Positions 1-7,998 are shown, counted from the stretch's first letter. The stretch is 21,262 nt of DNA from CAZLLV01 sp964560325 (GCA_964560325.1 CAZLLV010000416.1:1-21262); one strand, 5' to 3'. The notes: generated by a model not told the origin, from the letters alone. Program-made: numbers and translations.

Positions 1-1178
1 GGAAAATCCTGCCGGTACAAATTGGCCACGAACACGTCGTTCTGACGCGGGTCCTCCGACAGGTCATTCAGACCGCTGTTGACGTCCTTGTCGAGAAGCC
101 GGAACCAGGCGAGGTTGTACTGCCAGAGATTGTTGTCGCGCGTGCCGAACACACGCGCGCCGAGCTGGTTATCCTGAAACAGAAATCCGCGGAAGTCGCT
201 GGTGAACGGCTGGATGCCGGCGCGCACGGAGACGAAGTCGTAGCTCGGCGACAGGTCGGCGAGCTTCTTCTCGACGAACAGCTCCTGGAGAGCGCCGAAG
301 CCGGTGGTCCGCGACGTGCCCTCGCGCACGTCCGGGCGGACCACCGCGTTCTCGGACACCTCGACGTGGTTGAGGTTCGCCGCCACCGTCGCGCGCACCC
401 GCCAGTCGATCGGCCGGAACGCCGTGTCGCCCTCGAAGAGGTCGGCGGTGACGAACAGGTTCTGATTGCCGATCCCGAGACCTTCGCGGCCGAAGAAGCC
501 GATCGAGCCCGGCCGGTCGGTCGAGACCCCCGCCGGCACCGGCACGCCGCCGTACTCGAGCAGGGTGTCGGAGATCCCGGTCAGCACCAGGAAGACCTCG
601 CGCTGGCCGCCGTCTTCCGAAGCGCCGAAGGTGTGGACCGGGAAGTCGCCCTTGAGGACGTTCTGGTGGTACGGATCGAGGAGGCCGCGGCTCTCTTCGG
701 TGAGCACGGTGGGCGGCGGCACGATCCGCCAGCGGTCGGTGTACGCCTCGAAGTCGTCGTCGAACGCTCGCGGGGCGGGGCGCGCGGCGTAGGAGGGGGG
801 CGGTGAAACGAGCGGCCCGAGGGTGAGGCGGCTCGGCGCCTGGACGATCAGGACCGCCCGGGCCGGCGCGGCGCCGGCGGCCGCCGCCGTCACCTCGTAG
901 GCGCCGCCCGCGAGCGCCTCCGGCCAGAGGAGCGAGAACGATCCGTCCTCGCCGACCGCGACCGTCTCCGAGCGCTCGCCGACGGTGAGGGTGACCTCGG
1001 TCCCAGGCGTCAGGGTCGAGGTGCCCCAGATCGTCGGCGCGAGCTCGCGGGAGAGGATCGTCGGCGCACCGGCGAGCGCGAGCTCGGGCGGCGGCTGGGC
1101 GAACGCGGGGGCGATCGCCAGGAGGAGGCTCCCCCACCCGATCGACACCCGTCGCACCGTGCCCGGTCGCAGGACCAT
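1..1178 (-). CDS. Secreted, probable outer-membrane beta-barrel protein with N-terminal Ig-like domain (3' end outside window)
   Basis: The frame is open from an ATG at 1178 to the window edge, so 392 N-terminal residues are visible and the C-terminus is missing. Residues 1-27 form a clear signal peptide (Arg-rich start, hydrophobic stretch, cleavage after AFA). Residues about 38-113 look like an Ig-like beta-sandwich (TPGTEVTLTVGE, then GEDGSFSL). From about 140 a conserved-looking block follows (DPYHQNVLKGDFP at 169-180). After about 255 there are alternating hydrophobic/polar strands rich in aromatic residues (FVSVRAGIQPF, LWQYNLAWF), typical of porin or alginate-export-type barrels. The ATG overlaps the upstream stop as TGATG, so translation is probably coupled. 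As last visible gene of the redox operon it could be the outer-membrane partner of the cytochromes. The family is not recognised with certainty. The barrel call is inferred from composition. Confidence 0.6.
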   Translation of the reverse strand, partial: MVLRPGTVRRVSIGWGSLLLAIAPAFAQPPPELALAGAPTILSRELAPTIWGTSTLTPGTEVTLTVGERSETVAVGEDGSFSLLWPEALAGGAYEVTAAAAGAAPARAVLIVQAPSRLTLGPLVSPPPSYAARPAPRAFDDDFEAYTDRWRIVPPPTVLTEESRGLLDPYHQNVLKGDFPVHTFGASEDGGQREVFLVLTGISDTLLEYGGVPVPAGVSTDRPGSIGFFGREGLGIGNQNLFVTADLFEGDTAFRPIDWRVRATVAANLNHVEVSENAVVRPDVREGTSRTTGFGALQELFVEKKLADLSPSYDFVSVRAGIQPFTSDFRGFLFQDNQLGARVFGTRDNNLWQYNLAWFRLLDKDVNSGLNDLSEDPRQNDVFVANLYRQDF

Positions 1179-2902
1179 CACCCCTCCGGGTTCCTCGGTA
1201 GTTTGAGGAACGGCAACCGGACCCCGCGGACCTTGACCCGATCCGCCCACCGCGCCTCGTCCGGCACGAACCCCGCCGCCCCCAGGAGCGCCACGTAGTC
1301 GTCCTGCTCCACCCCGTCGCCGCTCACCCCGAGGCCTCCGACCAGATTCCCCGCGCCGTCGTAGAGCGGCATCGACCCGGGGAAGAAGACCACGCCGTTC
1401 TGATTCGGGTTCGGCGGCTGCGAGCCCTGCGTGCAGACGTTCGCGAGGTCGCGCACGAAGAGCGAGCGGAACCACGGCCCTTCGCCGCCGCCCCCACTCG
1501 ATGGAATCCCGGGCGGGAAGAGCGGCTGAGCGCCGAAGCTGATCGTCCGGTTGGTGACCGCGTGCCCCGCGAGCCCCGGGTCGAGGTCGGCCACCCCGGC
1601 GCCGGAGAACCAGACCACGTTGCGCGCCTTCGCCACCGCCACGTCGATCGAGAAGACGGTGGCGTCCGGCATCCGGTAGAGGGCGAGGACGGTGCCGTCG
1701 AGATCGCCCACCGCGAAGACCATGCGCGCCCGCTCGCCCGGAGGCAGCCGGATCACCGCCCGCGTGCGCGCGGCCGCGTCGATCGACTGCCGGACGATCC
1801 GCTCCACGTCCGCCGTCGTCAGCACCGAGCCGGCGCGCGGCTCGACCAGGTAGCCGTCCGGCGCGCAGCGGCCGCTCCGCACGTCGGTCACGTCCGCCGG
1901 CGCCACCGGCGGCCCGGGCGCTCCCACGCCGGGCGGCGGTTCGAGCTGGTCGACGAACGGCAAGCGGACGCCGTCGATGAAGACCACGCCGGGCGCGAGC
2001 GCCGCGAGGTCCGGAAGCGCTCCGGTCGCCGCCACCGCCTGGAAGGCCGCGTACTCCGCCACCGGGCCGGGGACCCCGGCGACCCCGATCCCGCCGACCA
2101 GGGAGCGGCCGGAGTAGACCGGCAGCCCGCCCGGATCGACCGGCACCGCGCCGGGGCCGGCCGGCGAGCCCTCGGCCCCCGCGTCGTCCGGCTGCACCTT
2201 GCCGGTCACCGGGCCGGTGCCGCAGCCGGAGGTGCCGGCCGTGGCGCCGCACGGCCGGTCGAGGTCCTCCCCCGCCAGAGAGCGCGCCGGCGGAACCTCC
2301 TTGCCGCACACGAAGTCGGCGGCGAGGTCGCAGCCCCGGTTGGTGTTCTCGATGCCGTAGAGCGCGGCGTTCGGCGTCCGCTGGATGCCGGGCGGGAAGT
2401 GGATGCCGGAGACGAAGCGGACGGTGCGCGAGGAGAGCGGCGCCTGGGCGTTCGAGAAGAACGCTCCCGTGCGGGCGAGGCCGAGGGCCCGTTCGAGCTC
2501 CGGCGCGCCGGCTCCGCCCCGGCGGTAACGGGCGAGCGGCCGGCCGAGCCGGTCGACCACCACCACCGCCATCGAGGGCGCGTCGACCGCCTCCGCGGCG
2601 GCCACCGCCAGCGAGCGGGCCGAGGCGCCGGAGAGGACCACCGGATCGGAGCAGACGTCGGCGGGCGGCGGCGGCGCGGGGCAGGCCGGGTCTCCTCCCG
2701 GTCGGGAGGGGCCGGGATCGGAGGGCACCGGCCTCCTGGGCACGCGCGGCTTCCGTTCCGGACGGGTGGGCGGCGTCTTGACCGCCTCCACCGCCGGCGT
2801 TCCAGACGGCCCGAAGCCCGGCGCGGCCTCCGGCGGCGCGCTCGCCGCCGCGAGCGCGAGGACCAGCGCCGGGACGAGAGCCAGCGCGGCTCGCGTGCTC
2901 AC
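1178..2902 (-). CDS. Secreted protein with two GlcG/HbpS-like (haem-degrading family) domains
   Basis: 574 residues from a GTG start that overlaps the upstream stop (GTGA), with a GGGAGGGG ribosome-binding site just before it. An N-terminal signal peptide (residues 1-22) is followed by a Pro-rich linker with many basic residues to about 80. Two related domains follow, at about 92-318 and 362-568. Each has the GlcG/HbpS pattern: a beta-strand of the type MAVVVVDRLGRPLARYR (111-127) or VFAVGDLDGTVLALYR (395-410), a helix ending in FFS or WFS, then PVYSGRSLVGGIGVAG (261-276) or PLYDGAGNLVGGLGVSG (512-528). Each ends in a repeated GVRLPF tail. Loops are much longer than in the roughly 140-residue GlcG family, so the protein is a divergent tandem duplication with insertions. 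HbpS-type proteins bind haem or act as extracellular redox sensors. A role in binding haem or a small redox ligand beside the multihaem cytochrome is an inference. Confidence 0.72.
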   Translation of the reverse strand: MSTRAALALVPALVLALAAASAPPEAAPGFGPSGTPAVEAVKTPPTRPERKPRVPRRPVPSDPGPSRPGGDPACPAPPPPADVCSDPVVLSGASARSLAVAAAEAVDAPSMAVVVVDRLGRPLARYRRGGAGAPELERALGLARTGAFFSNAQAPLSSRTVRFVSGIHFPPGIQRTPNAALYGIENTNRGCDLAADFVCGKEVPPARSLAGEDLDRPCGATAGTSGCGTGPVTGKVQPDDAGAEGSPAGPGAVPVDPGGLPVYSGRSLVGGIGVAGVPGPVAEYAAFQAVAATGALPDLAALAPGVVFIDGVRLPFVDQLEPPPGVGAPGPPVAPADVTDVRSGRCAPDGYLVEPRAGSVLTTADVERIVRQSIDAAARTRAVIRLPPGERARMVFAVGDLDGTVLALYRMPDATVFSIDVAVAKARNVVWFSGAGVADLDPGLAGHAVTNRTISFGAQPLFPPGIPSSGGGGEGPWFRSLFVRDLANVCTQGSQPPNPNQNGVVFFPGSMPLYDGAGNLVGGLGVSGDGVEQDDYVALLGAAGFVPDEARWADRVKVRGVRLPFLKLPRNPEG

Positions 2903-4662
2903 GACGCCCCTCCCGCGGAAGCCCGGGAGGCTCGCGCCGCCACCGCCGCGCCCGGGAAGCGGTTGCCCGAGTGGTAGTCGTGACAGGTGCGGCACGACGA
3001 CGGTCCGGGGATCACCGGCACGGCGGAGGCCGCCGCCGTCCGCGTGCCGCCGCCCTCGTCCGCGTGGCAGGGCGTGCACGAAGCGATCGACGGCAGCAGC
3101 AGGTCGTGAGTCTCCGCCGACGCCTCGGCCCCGGTGTGGCAGTCGACGCAGGCGAGCCGCCGGTCGCCGCTCCGGAGATCGAGGTGCTCGCCGTGGGAGA
3201 AGCGGGCGTGGGGCAGCCAGCGCTCCGGGATCGCCGGGTCGTCGACCGCGGGGCGCAGGCCGCCGCCCGAGAGGTCGATCGCGTGGCAGGTCGAGCAGGC
3301 GCTCTGGTAGAGGAAGCGCTCGGCGCGCAGCGCCTCCTCGCGCGCTCCCCGCACCCGCTCCTGCCGGGAGCGTCCGCCGGCACCGAGGAACCCCTCGATC
3401 TCGTCCCGCCCGCGGCGCGGCGCGGCGCCCGCCCGCCCCGCCTCCTGGTAGAAGAGCCCGAGATCGCGCGCCACCGCCTCCGGGGGACCGTGCTCGGCCT
3501 GCCGCCGCGGGTAGCGGTCGTCGAAGGTCAGCGCGTGGCAGTCGGCGCAGTGACGCTCGAACGAGATCGCCACGAAGCCGCGCCCCTGCCGCTCGTGGCA
3601 GCTCTCGCACGAGAGGGTGACGAACCGCTCCCCGCCCTCCGGTCCGTCGGCCGCCGAGCGCTGGAGCGGCCGGCCCAGGTGGCGGGCGTGGCCGAAGGCG
3701 AGGCGGGTGGGGTCGGAGCGCCGGGCCTCCGGGTCGGTCACCGGCAGGCGACGGAAGCCGCTGCCCCGCGCGCTCGACTCGCCGCCGCCGCCATCGATCG
3801 CCGGCAGCGTCAGCCGGAGCTCCGGGTGCTCGGCGAACGACGGCACGCGCGCCGCGAAGAGCGGCTCGACGCCGGAGGCCAGGTCGAGCTCCCGGTGGCA
3901 GTCGCGGCAGGACGCGTCCCCCCCGGGGAGCAGGGCATCGCGCCCGCGGTGCTCCAGGTGACAGCCGGTGCAGCCGAGCGACGCCGGCGCCACCGCCTCC
4001 GGGTGGTGGGCCGGCGCCGCGTCGATCCTGCCCGCGCCGTGGCACGCCTGGCAGCTCGCGTCCGCCACGCCGCGCCAGGGCGTGTGGCACTCGGAGCACG
4101 CCGCGGCGTCGATCCGGTCGGCGTGGACGGAGGTCAGGTCGCCCGGCCGGAAGGCGTCGGTCCGGCGCGTCGCGGGCAGCGCCGCGATCGCCGCCACGCC
4201 GATGACGGCGACCACGAGGGCGAGCGCCCCCTTGGTCCAGAAGCGCCGCCGCAGCCGGTAGCGCCGGCCGTAGTCGACCGCCGCCTTCGCCGCCGTCCCG
4301 GCGTCGGGGCGCGGGTCGGCGTCGGCCGGCCGAACGTGGAGGAAGAGGGGATCGTCCGGCTCGCCGTGACGCACCCGGAGCAGGTAGCCGCCGATGCCGA
4401 CCTCGTCGCCGTCCCGCAGGCGGGCGCCGGTCACCGGCTCGCCGTTCACGTAGGTGCCGGTGACGCTTCCGAGGTCGGTCAGGTGGTAGGCGCTCCCCCC
4501 GCCGTCCCGCTCGCTCTCGTGGATCTGGGCGTGCTCCAGGGCGACCGCCGTGTCCTCCAGGCGGAGCTCGCAGCCGGCGCCGCGGCCGATCCGCAGGGTC
4601 CGCTCGTCGACCGTCCGGAGCACCGTCCGCGACCCGACCACGCGATGGAGGGCGAAGGGCAC
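2899..4662 (-). CDS. FHA domain - transmembrane helix - decahaem c-type cytochrome
   Basis: 587 residues, GTG start 3 nt after the upstream stop, with GGAGGGG about 8 nt before it. Residues about 20-97 form an FHA domain (RIGRGAGCELRL, then LTDLGSVTGTYVNGEPV), a phosphothreonine-binding fold. A basic stretch (RRYRLRRRF, 133-141) precedes one membrane helix at about 145-162, which places the FHA domain in the cytoplasm and the rest in the periplasm by the positive-inside rule. The periplasmic part holds ten CxxCH haem c motifs beginning at residues 189, 204, 231, 252, 352, 372, 456, 505, 529 and 557. Extra His residues between them (for example HHPE, FGHARH, FSHGEH) could serve as distal ligands. 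Such spacing is usual for cytochrome c3/c7-like electron carriers. It likely takes electrons from the membrane protein encoded just upstream. The FHA domain suggests control by Ser/Thr phosphorylation. Confidence 0.88.
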   Translation of the reverse strand: MPFALHRVVGSRTVLRTVDERTLRIGRGAGCELRLEDTAVALEHAQIHESERDGGGSAYHLTDLGSVTGTYVNGEPVTGARLRDGDEVGIGGYLLRVRHGEPDDPLFLHVRPADADPRPDAGTAAKAAVDYGRRYRLRRRFWTKGALALVVAVIGVAAIAALPATRRTDAFRPGDLTSVHADRIDAAACSECHTPWRGVADASCQACHGAGRIDAAPAHHPEAVAPASLGCTGCHLEHRGRDALLPGGDASCRDCHRELDLASGVEPLFAARVPSFAEHPELRLTLPAIDGGGGESSARGSGFRRLPVTDPEARRSDPTRLAFGHARHLGRPLQRSAADGPEGGERFVTLSCESCHERQGRGFVAISFERHCADCHALTFDDRYPRRQAEHGPPEAVARDLGLFYQEAGRAGAAPRRGRDEIEGFLGAGGRSRQERVRGAREEALRAERFLYQSACSTCHAIDLSGGGLRPAVDDPAIPERWLPHARFSHGEHLDLRSGDRRLACVDCHTGAEASAETHDLLLPSIASCTPCHADEGGGTRTAAASAVPVIPGPSSCRTCHDYHSGNRFPGAAVAARASRASAGGAS

Positions 4663-4665
4663 GGG

Positions 4666-5487
4666 CTAGACCCCTCCGAAGTAGAACGCCGCCACCACGT
4701 GGGCGACGATCAGGACGAGGAGCAGCACCGTCAGCGGAACGTGCACCCAGAGCCAGACGTCGAGCAGGTTCTTGTAGCGCTCCTGGTAGGCGAGGCGCAG
4801 GTGGAGCTCGCGGTGCTGGCGGGCGAGCACCAGGAGCTGCCGGAGCGCCTCCTGCTCCTCGGGCGGCACCCGGCCGAGCAGGCGCGACCACCCCTCCGAC
4901 TCCCCCGGCATCCGCCCGGCGAGCAGCCGCCAGCCCGCGAACCCCCGCGGCACCGCGCTCGCCGCCACCTCCCGGTAGACCCCCTCGAACGCACGCGACC
5001 GCCCCGCCACCAGCCGCGCCATCGAGGCGGCCAGGCGGTTCAGCCGCTCCGAGATCTCGGCCGTCGACAGGTTGCTCTGCACCTCGGTCAGGAGGCGCGG
5101 GTAGACGGTGTAGAACGCCGCCCCCACCAGGCCGGAGACGACCACCGCCGCCATCGTCGCGAGCGCCGCCGTCGCCACCCGGTCTTCGAACCGGAAGCCG
5201 GAGTGGCAGAGCGCGACCAGCAGCACCAGCACGCCGAGGTAGACGTGCGCCTGGAGCCACCCCTCGAGGGTGCCGAGCTTCGAGCGATAGGCGCGCTTGC
5301 GCCAGCCGAAGGCGGTGAGCAGCAGCACCAGCGCGCTCGCCGCCACGCCGTAGGCGATCCCCCAGGCGGAACCGCCGTGCGCGGTGCCGTCCGCGCTCTC
5401 GTAGACGAGGTAGGAGGCGACCAGGGCGACCAGCAGGCCGCCCGCGATCCAGCGCCAGACCACGCTCTTGCGGTTGGTCAGGAACAC
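4666..5487 (-). CDS. Five-helix membrane protein, probable bis-haem b cytochrome subunit
   Basis: 273 residues, GTG start, preceded by GGGGGAGGTG that overlaps the end of the upstream gene. Hydrophobic helices lie at about 12-29, 44-60, 79-97, 104-127 and 246-268. Between the last two is a roughly 115-residue cytoplasmic region rich in Arg, Glu and Leu that may form coiled coil. Helix 3 carries His81 and His95 and helix 5 carries His249 and His263. Both pairs are 14 residues apart, the arrangement used by cytochrome b-type proteins to hold two stacked haems. With the N-terminus inside, His81/His249 fall near the cytoplasmic face and His95/His263 near the periplasmic face. It sits between the ferredoxin-containing oxidoreductase and the decahaem cytochrome, so an electron-relay role across the inner membrane is likely. 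No named family was recognised; the haem assignment rests on helix and His placement. Confidence 0.65.
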   Translation of the reverse strand: MFLTNRKSVVWRWIAGGLLVALVASYLVYESADGTAHGGSAWGIAYGVAASALVLLLTAFGWRKRAYRSKLGTLEGWLQAHVYLGVLVLLVALCHSGFRFEDRVATAALATMAAVVVSGLVGAAFYTVYPRLLTEVQSNLSTAEISERLNRLAASMARLVAGRSRAFEGVYREVAASAVPRGFAGWRLLAGRMPGESEGWSRLLGRVPPEEQEALRQLLVLARQHRELHLRLAYQERYKNLLDVWLWVHVPLTVLLLVLIVAHVVAAFYFGGV

Positions 5488-5491
5488 CGCC

Positions 5492-7906
5492 TCACACCTC
5501 CCCCCGCCGCACCACGAGGCCTTCCAGGGTCCGCCGGTACTCGTCCGGGGTCAGGCGGATGGCGGCGCCGGTCGGGCAGCTCCGCACGCAGGCCGGGTCG
5601 TTGCCCAGGTCGCGGCAGAGGTCGCACTTGACCGCCACCGTCGCCCCGTCGCCGGCGCCGTCGCCGCGGCTGCCGCTCGTCTCCAGGCCGAAGAGCGAGC
5701 CGAGCCAGCTCGAAGGACCCCAGCGGCTCCTCGGCTTCGGGTGGACCATGAAGATGTTGCCGTAGGGGCAGTTGCGCTCGCAGTTGCCGCAGCCGATGCA
5801 GCTCGACTTGATCCACACCTCGCCGGACGGATCGCGCACGATCGCGTCCGGCGGGCAGTCGAGCATGCAGAGCGGGTCCTCGCACTGCCAACACGAGTTC
5901 GGCGCCAGCAGGTTGTAGAAGGTGATGCCGGTCAGCGACAGCCGCGCCTGCCCGTCGTCGTGCACCCCCTCGCACGCCTCCACGCAGTTGTTGCAGCGTA
6001 CGCACTTGTGGTTGTCGATGATCAGGGCGTCGGTGCCCATGACCACCTCTTCCCGGATCAGCTCGGAGAGAACGTTGCCGGCGCCCGGCGTGGCCTCGGC
6101 CACCAGCGAGGCGACGCGGCGCTCCTCCAGCTTCTCCTCCACCAGCTCCCGGAGCTCCGGGTAGCGGTCGAGGAAGCGCTCGAAGTCGTCGCGCGCGAGG
6201 CGGATCAGCTCGGTCGGGAAGATGGTCGAGACGGTGGCCATGCGCGGCGCATTGGAAAGGAGCGCCGTCTCGCCGAAGAAGCTCCCCGCGGTCAGGTACG
6301 AGAGGACGATCTCCCGGTCCCCCGAGCGCTTCGCCACCTTGAGCTGGCCGCTCCGGATCAGGTAGAACGCATCCCCCTCCGCGCCCTCCTCGAAGACCGT
6401 GCGGTCGCGCGGCAGCCGGATTTCTTCGGCGCACTCGACCACCTCGTGGAGGCGGCTCTCGGCGACGCCGGGGAAGAGGTACCCCTGGAAAGCGCGGATC
6501 ATGAAGGTGCGGTCGACCGTCGCCTTGACCGCCGGCGCGGTGGCGAGGAGCTTGAGCATCGCCTTGCGCGGCACCTCGAGGAGCTGGCACGGCTCGGCCG
6601 CGGCGGCGGTGGCGTTCCTCCTCCGGCCGGAGATCAGGCTCATCTCGCCGAAGAAGCTCCCCGGCCCCAGCCGGCCGAGCACCCGCGCCTCGCTCCGGCC
6701 CTCCGGGACCATCGAGATCTCGACCGCGCCGCCGCGCACCAGGAAGACGCTGTCGGTGTAGTCGTTCTGGCGCACGATCGTCTCGCCCGGTGCCGCCTCC
6801 CGGGGCTCGACCGACAGGAACATCTCGCGGAGCTGCTCTTCCGAAGCGCCGGCGAGGAGCGGGATCTCCTCGCGCACCGCGCCGATCCGCTCGCGCACCC
6901 GCCCCGGCCACCAGGGCAGGCGCCGGCGCAAGACCTCCTCGTCCGCCGGGTCGACGTCGTGGCCCAGGACGTGCTCGACGACCTCGAAGCCCTGGTTGAT
7001 GCCGAGCTTGATCAGGTCGCGCCCGGAGACGGCGCCGACCAGGTGGAGACCGGGGACCGACGACTCGTAACCCGGCCCGAGCGCCGGCGTCGCCTCCCGT
7101 CCGGGGCCGGAGAAGGCGACCCCGAGCCCCTCGAGGAACGCCCGCGGCGGGAAGGTGCCGATCTTGGCGATCACCACGTCGGCCGGCGCTTCGACCACCC
7201 CCTCGGGCGAGCGCAGGACGATCCTTCCCGGCTCCACCCGGTCGACCTCGGTGGCGAAGTGGATCTGGAGCGAGCCGTCCGCCTGCCGCGCCAGCGCCTC
7301 GCGCTCGAGCGCTTCCTTGGCGCGCACGAGCTCCGGCTTGCGCACGACCAGCGCGACCCGGTTGTGGTCGCAGAGCGCGAGCGCAACCTCCAGCGCCGAG
7401 TCGCCGGCGCCCACCACCACCACGTCCCGGTCCCGGTGCTCGTCCGGGTCGATCAGCCGGTCGGTGACGTGCGGCAGGTCCTCGCCCGGCACGCCGAGCT
7501 TGCGCGGGTTGCCCTGCGTGCCGATGGCGAGCACGACGCGGGGCGCGGCGAAGGCGGCGCCGGCGGCGGTGCGGACCACCAGCGAGCCGCCCTCCCCGGC
7601 CCGTTCGATCGCCACCACCTCCTCGCCCAGGCGCACGTCCAGCCCCCGCTCGGCGGCGAAGCGCTCCCAAGAGGCGAGGACGCTCTCGCGCGAGCCGGCC
7701 TCGAAGGCGAGCGGGCTCCGGAGCGGCACGAGCGACGGCTCGGCCATCACGTGCTTGCCCTTCTGGTAGCAGTAGACGGTGTCGGCGAGGTGGTCCGAAC
7801 GCTCGAGCAGCACGCACGAGAGTCCCCCGTCGCGGGCGCGCCCGGCGGCCGAAAGCCCGGCCGGCCCCCCACCGACGACGACGAGGTCGAGCTGCTCTGT
7901 GGTCAA
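5492..7906 (-). CDS. Fusion of FAD/NAD(P)H oxidoreductase, two cNMP-binding domains and four-cluster ferredoxin
   Basis: 804 residues from a TTG start with AAAGGAG about 10 nt upstream. Residues 1-315 are a thioredoxin-reductase-like flavoprotein: FAD Rossmann motif GGGPAG at 12-17, second (NAD(P)H) motif VVVGAGDSALEVA at 163-175, and the late FAD block LHLVGAVSGRDL. The CxxC disulfide of true thioredoxin reductases is absent, and Ala replaces the YpdA-type active Cys after GGGP. Two cyclic-nucleotide-binding domains follow (about 345-470 and 475-595), each with a phosphate-binding cassette (FFGEMSLISGRRRNAT at 418-433; FFGETALLSNAPRMAT at 543-558) that keeps the Glu and Arg. The C-terminus (about 625-790) has four Cys groups of DmsB type (CVRCNNCVEAC, CWQCEDPLCMLDCP, CIGCGNCERNCP, CDLC...CVRSCP), enough for four [4Fe-4S] clusters. 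It probably oxidises NAD(P)H and passes electrons to the membrane protein encoded next. First gene of the operon. Confidence 0.88.
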   Translation of the reverse strand: MTTEQLDLVVVGGGPAGLSAAGRARDGGLSCVLLERSDHLADTVYCYQKGKHVMAEPSLVPLRSPLAFEAGSRESVLASWERFAAERGLDVRLGEEVVAIERAGEGGSLVVRTAAGAAFAAPRVVLAIGTQGNPRKLGVPGEDLPHVTDRLIDPDEHRDRDVVVVGAGDSALEVALALCDHNRVALVVRKPELVRAKEALEREALARQADGSLQIHFATEVDRVEPGRIVLRSPEGVVEAPADVVIAKIGTFPPRAFLEGLGVAFSGPGREATPALGPGYESSVPGLHLVGAVSGRDLIKLGINQGFEVVEHVLGHDVDPADEEVLRRRLPWWPGRVRERIGAVREEIPLLAGASEEQLREMFLSVEPREAAPGETIVRQNDYTDSVFLVRGGAVEISMVPEGRSEARVLGRLGPGSFFGEMSLISGRRRNATAAAAEPCQLLEVPRKAMLKLLATAPAVKATVDRTFMIRAFQGYLFPGVAESRLHEVVECAEEIRLPRDRTVFEEGAEGDAFYLIRSGQLKVAKRSGDREIVLSYLTAGSFFGETALLSNAPRMATVSTIFPTELIRLARDDFERFLDRYPELRELVEEKLEERRVASLVAEATPGAGNVLSELIREEVVMGTDALIIDNHKCVRCNNCVEACEGVHDDGQARLSLTGITFYNLLAPNSCWQCEDPLCMLDCPPDAIVRDPSGEVWIKSSCIGCGNCERNCPYGNIFMVHPKPRSRWGPSSWLGSLFGLETSGSRGDGAGDGATVAVKCDLCRDLGNDPACVRSCPTGAAIRLTPDEYRRTLEGLVVRRGEV

Positions 7907-7985
7907 TCCGATACGACTCCTTTCGACGCGGCCCCATGTGTGCCGCTCGACCGGATGTGTCCCGGCGACGCTGTTTTCTTTCTGA

Positions 7986-7998
7986 CCTGACCCTCAGG
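7986..7998. promoter_or_regulatory. Short inverted repeat over -10/start of the redox operon promoter
   Basis: CCTGA-CCC-TCAGG is a perfect 5-bp dyad overlapping the -10 edge and predicted transcription start of the leftward operon. A repressor bound here would block initiation, but 5 bp is short enough to occur by chance. Confidence 0.25.

Noticed and set aside
1178..5260. A single 1360-residue open frame on the minus strand
   Set aside because: Only its last 574 codons are a real gene (GTG at 2902). The upstream part is an Arg/Pro/Gly-rich out-of-frame reading of the cytochrome and membrane protein genes.
5492..7906. Annotation as thioredoxin-disulfide reductase
   Set aside because: The redox-active CxxC is missing and more than half the protein is cNMP and ferredoxin domains, so that name would mislead.
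2971..7990. Long plus-strand open frames (886 and 840 residues) opposite the redox operon
   Set aside because: Typical antisense shadows of GC-rich genes, with His/Arg/Gln-rich composition and no recognisable motif.
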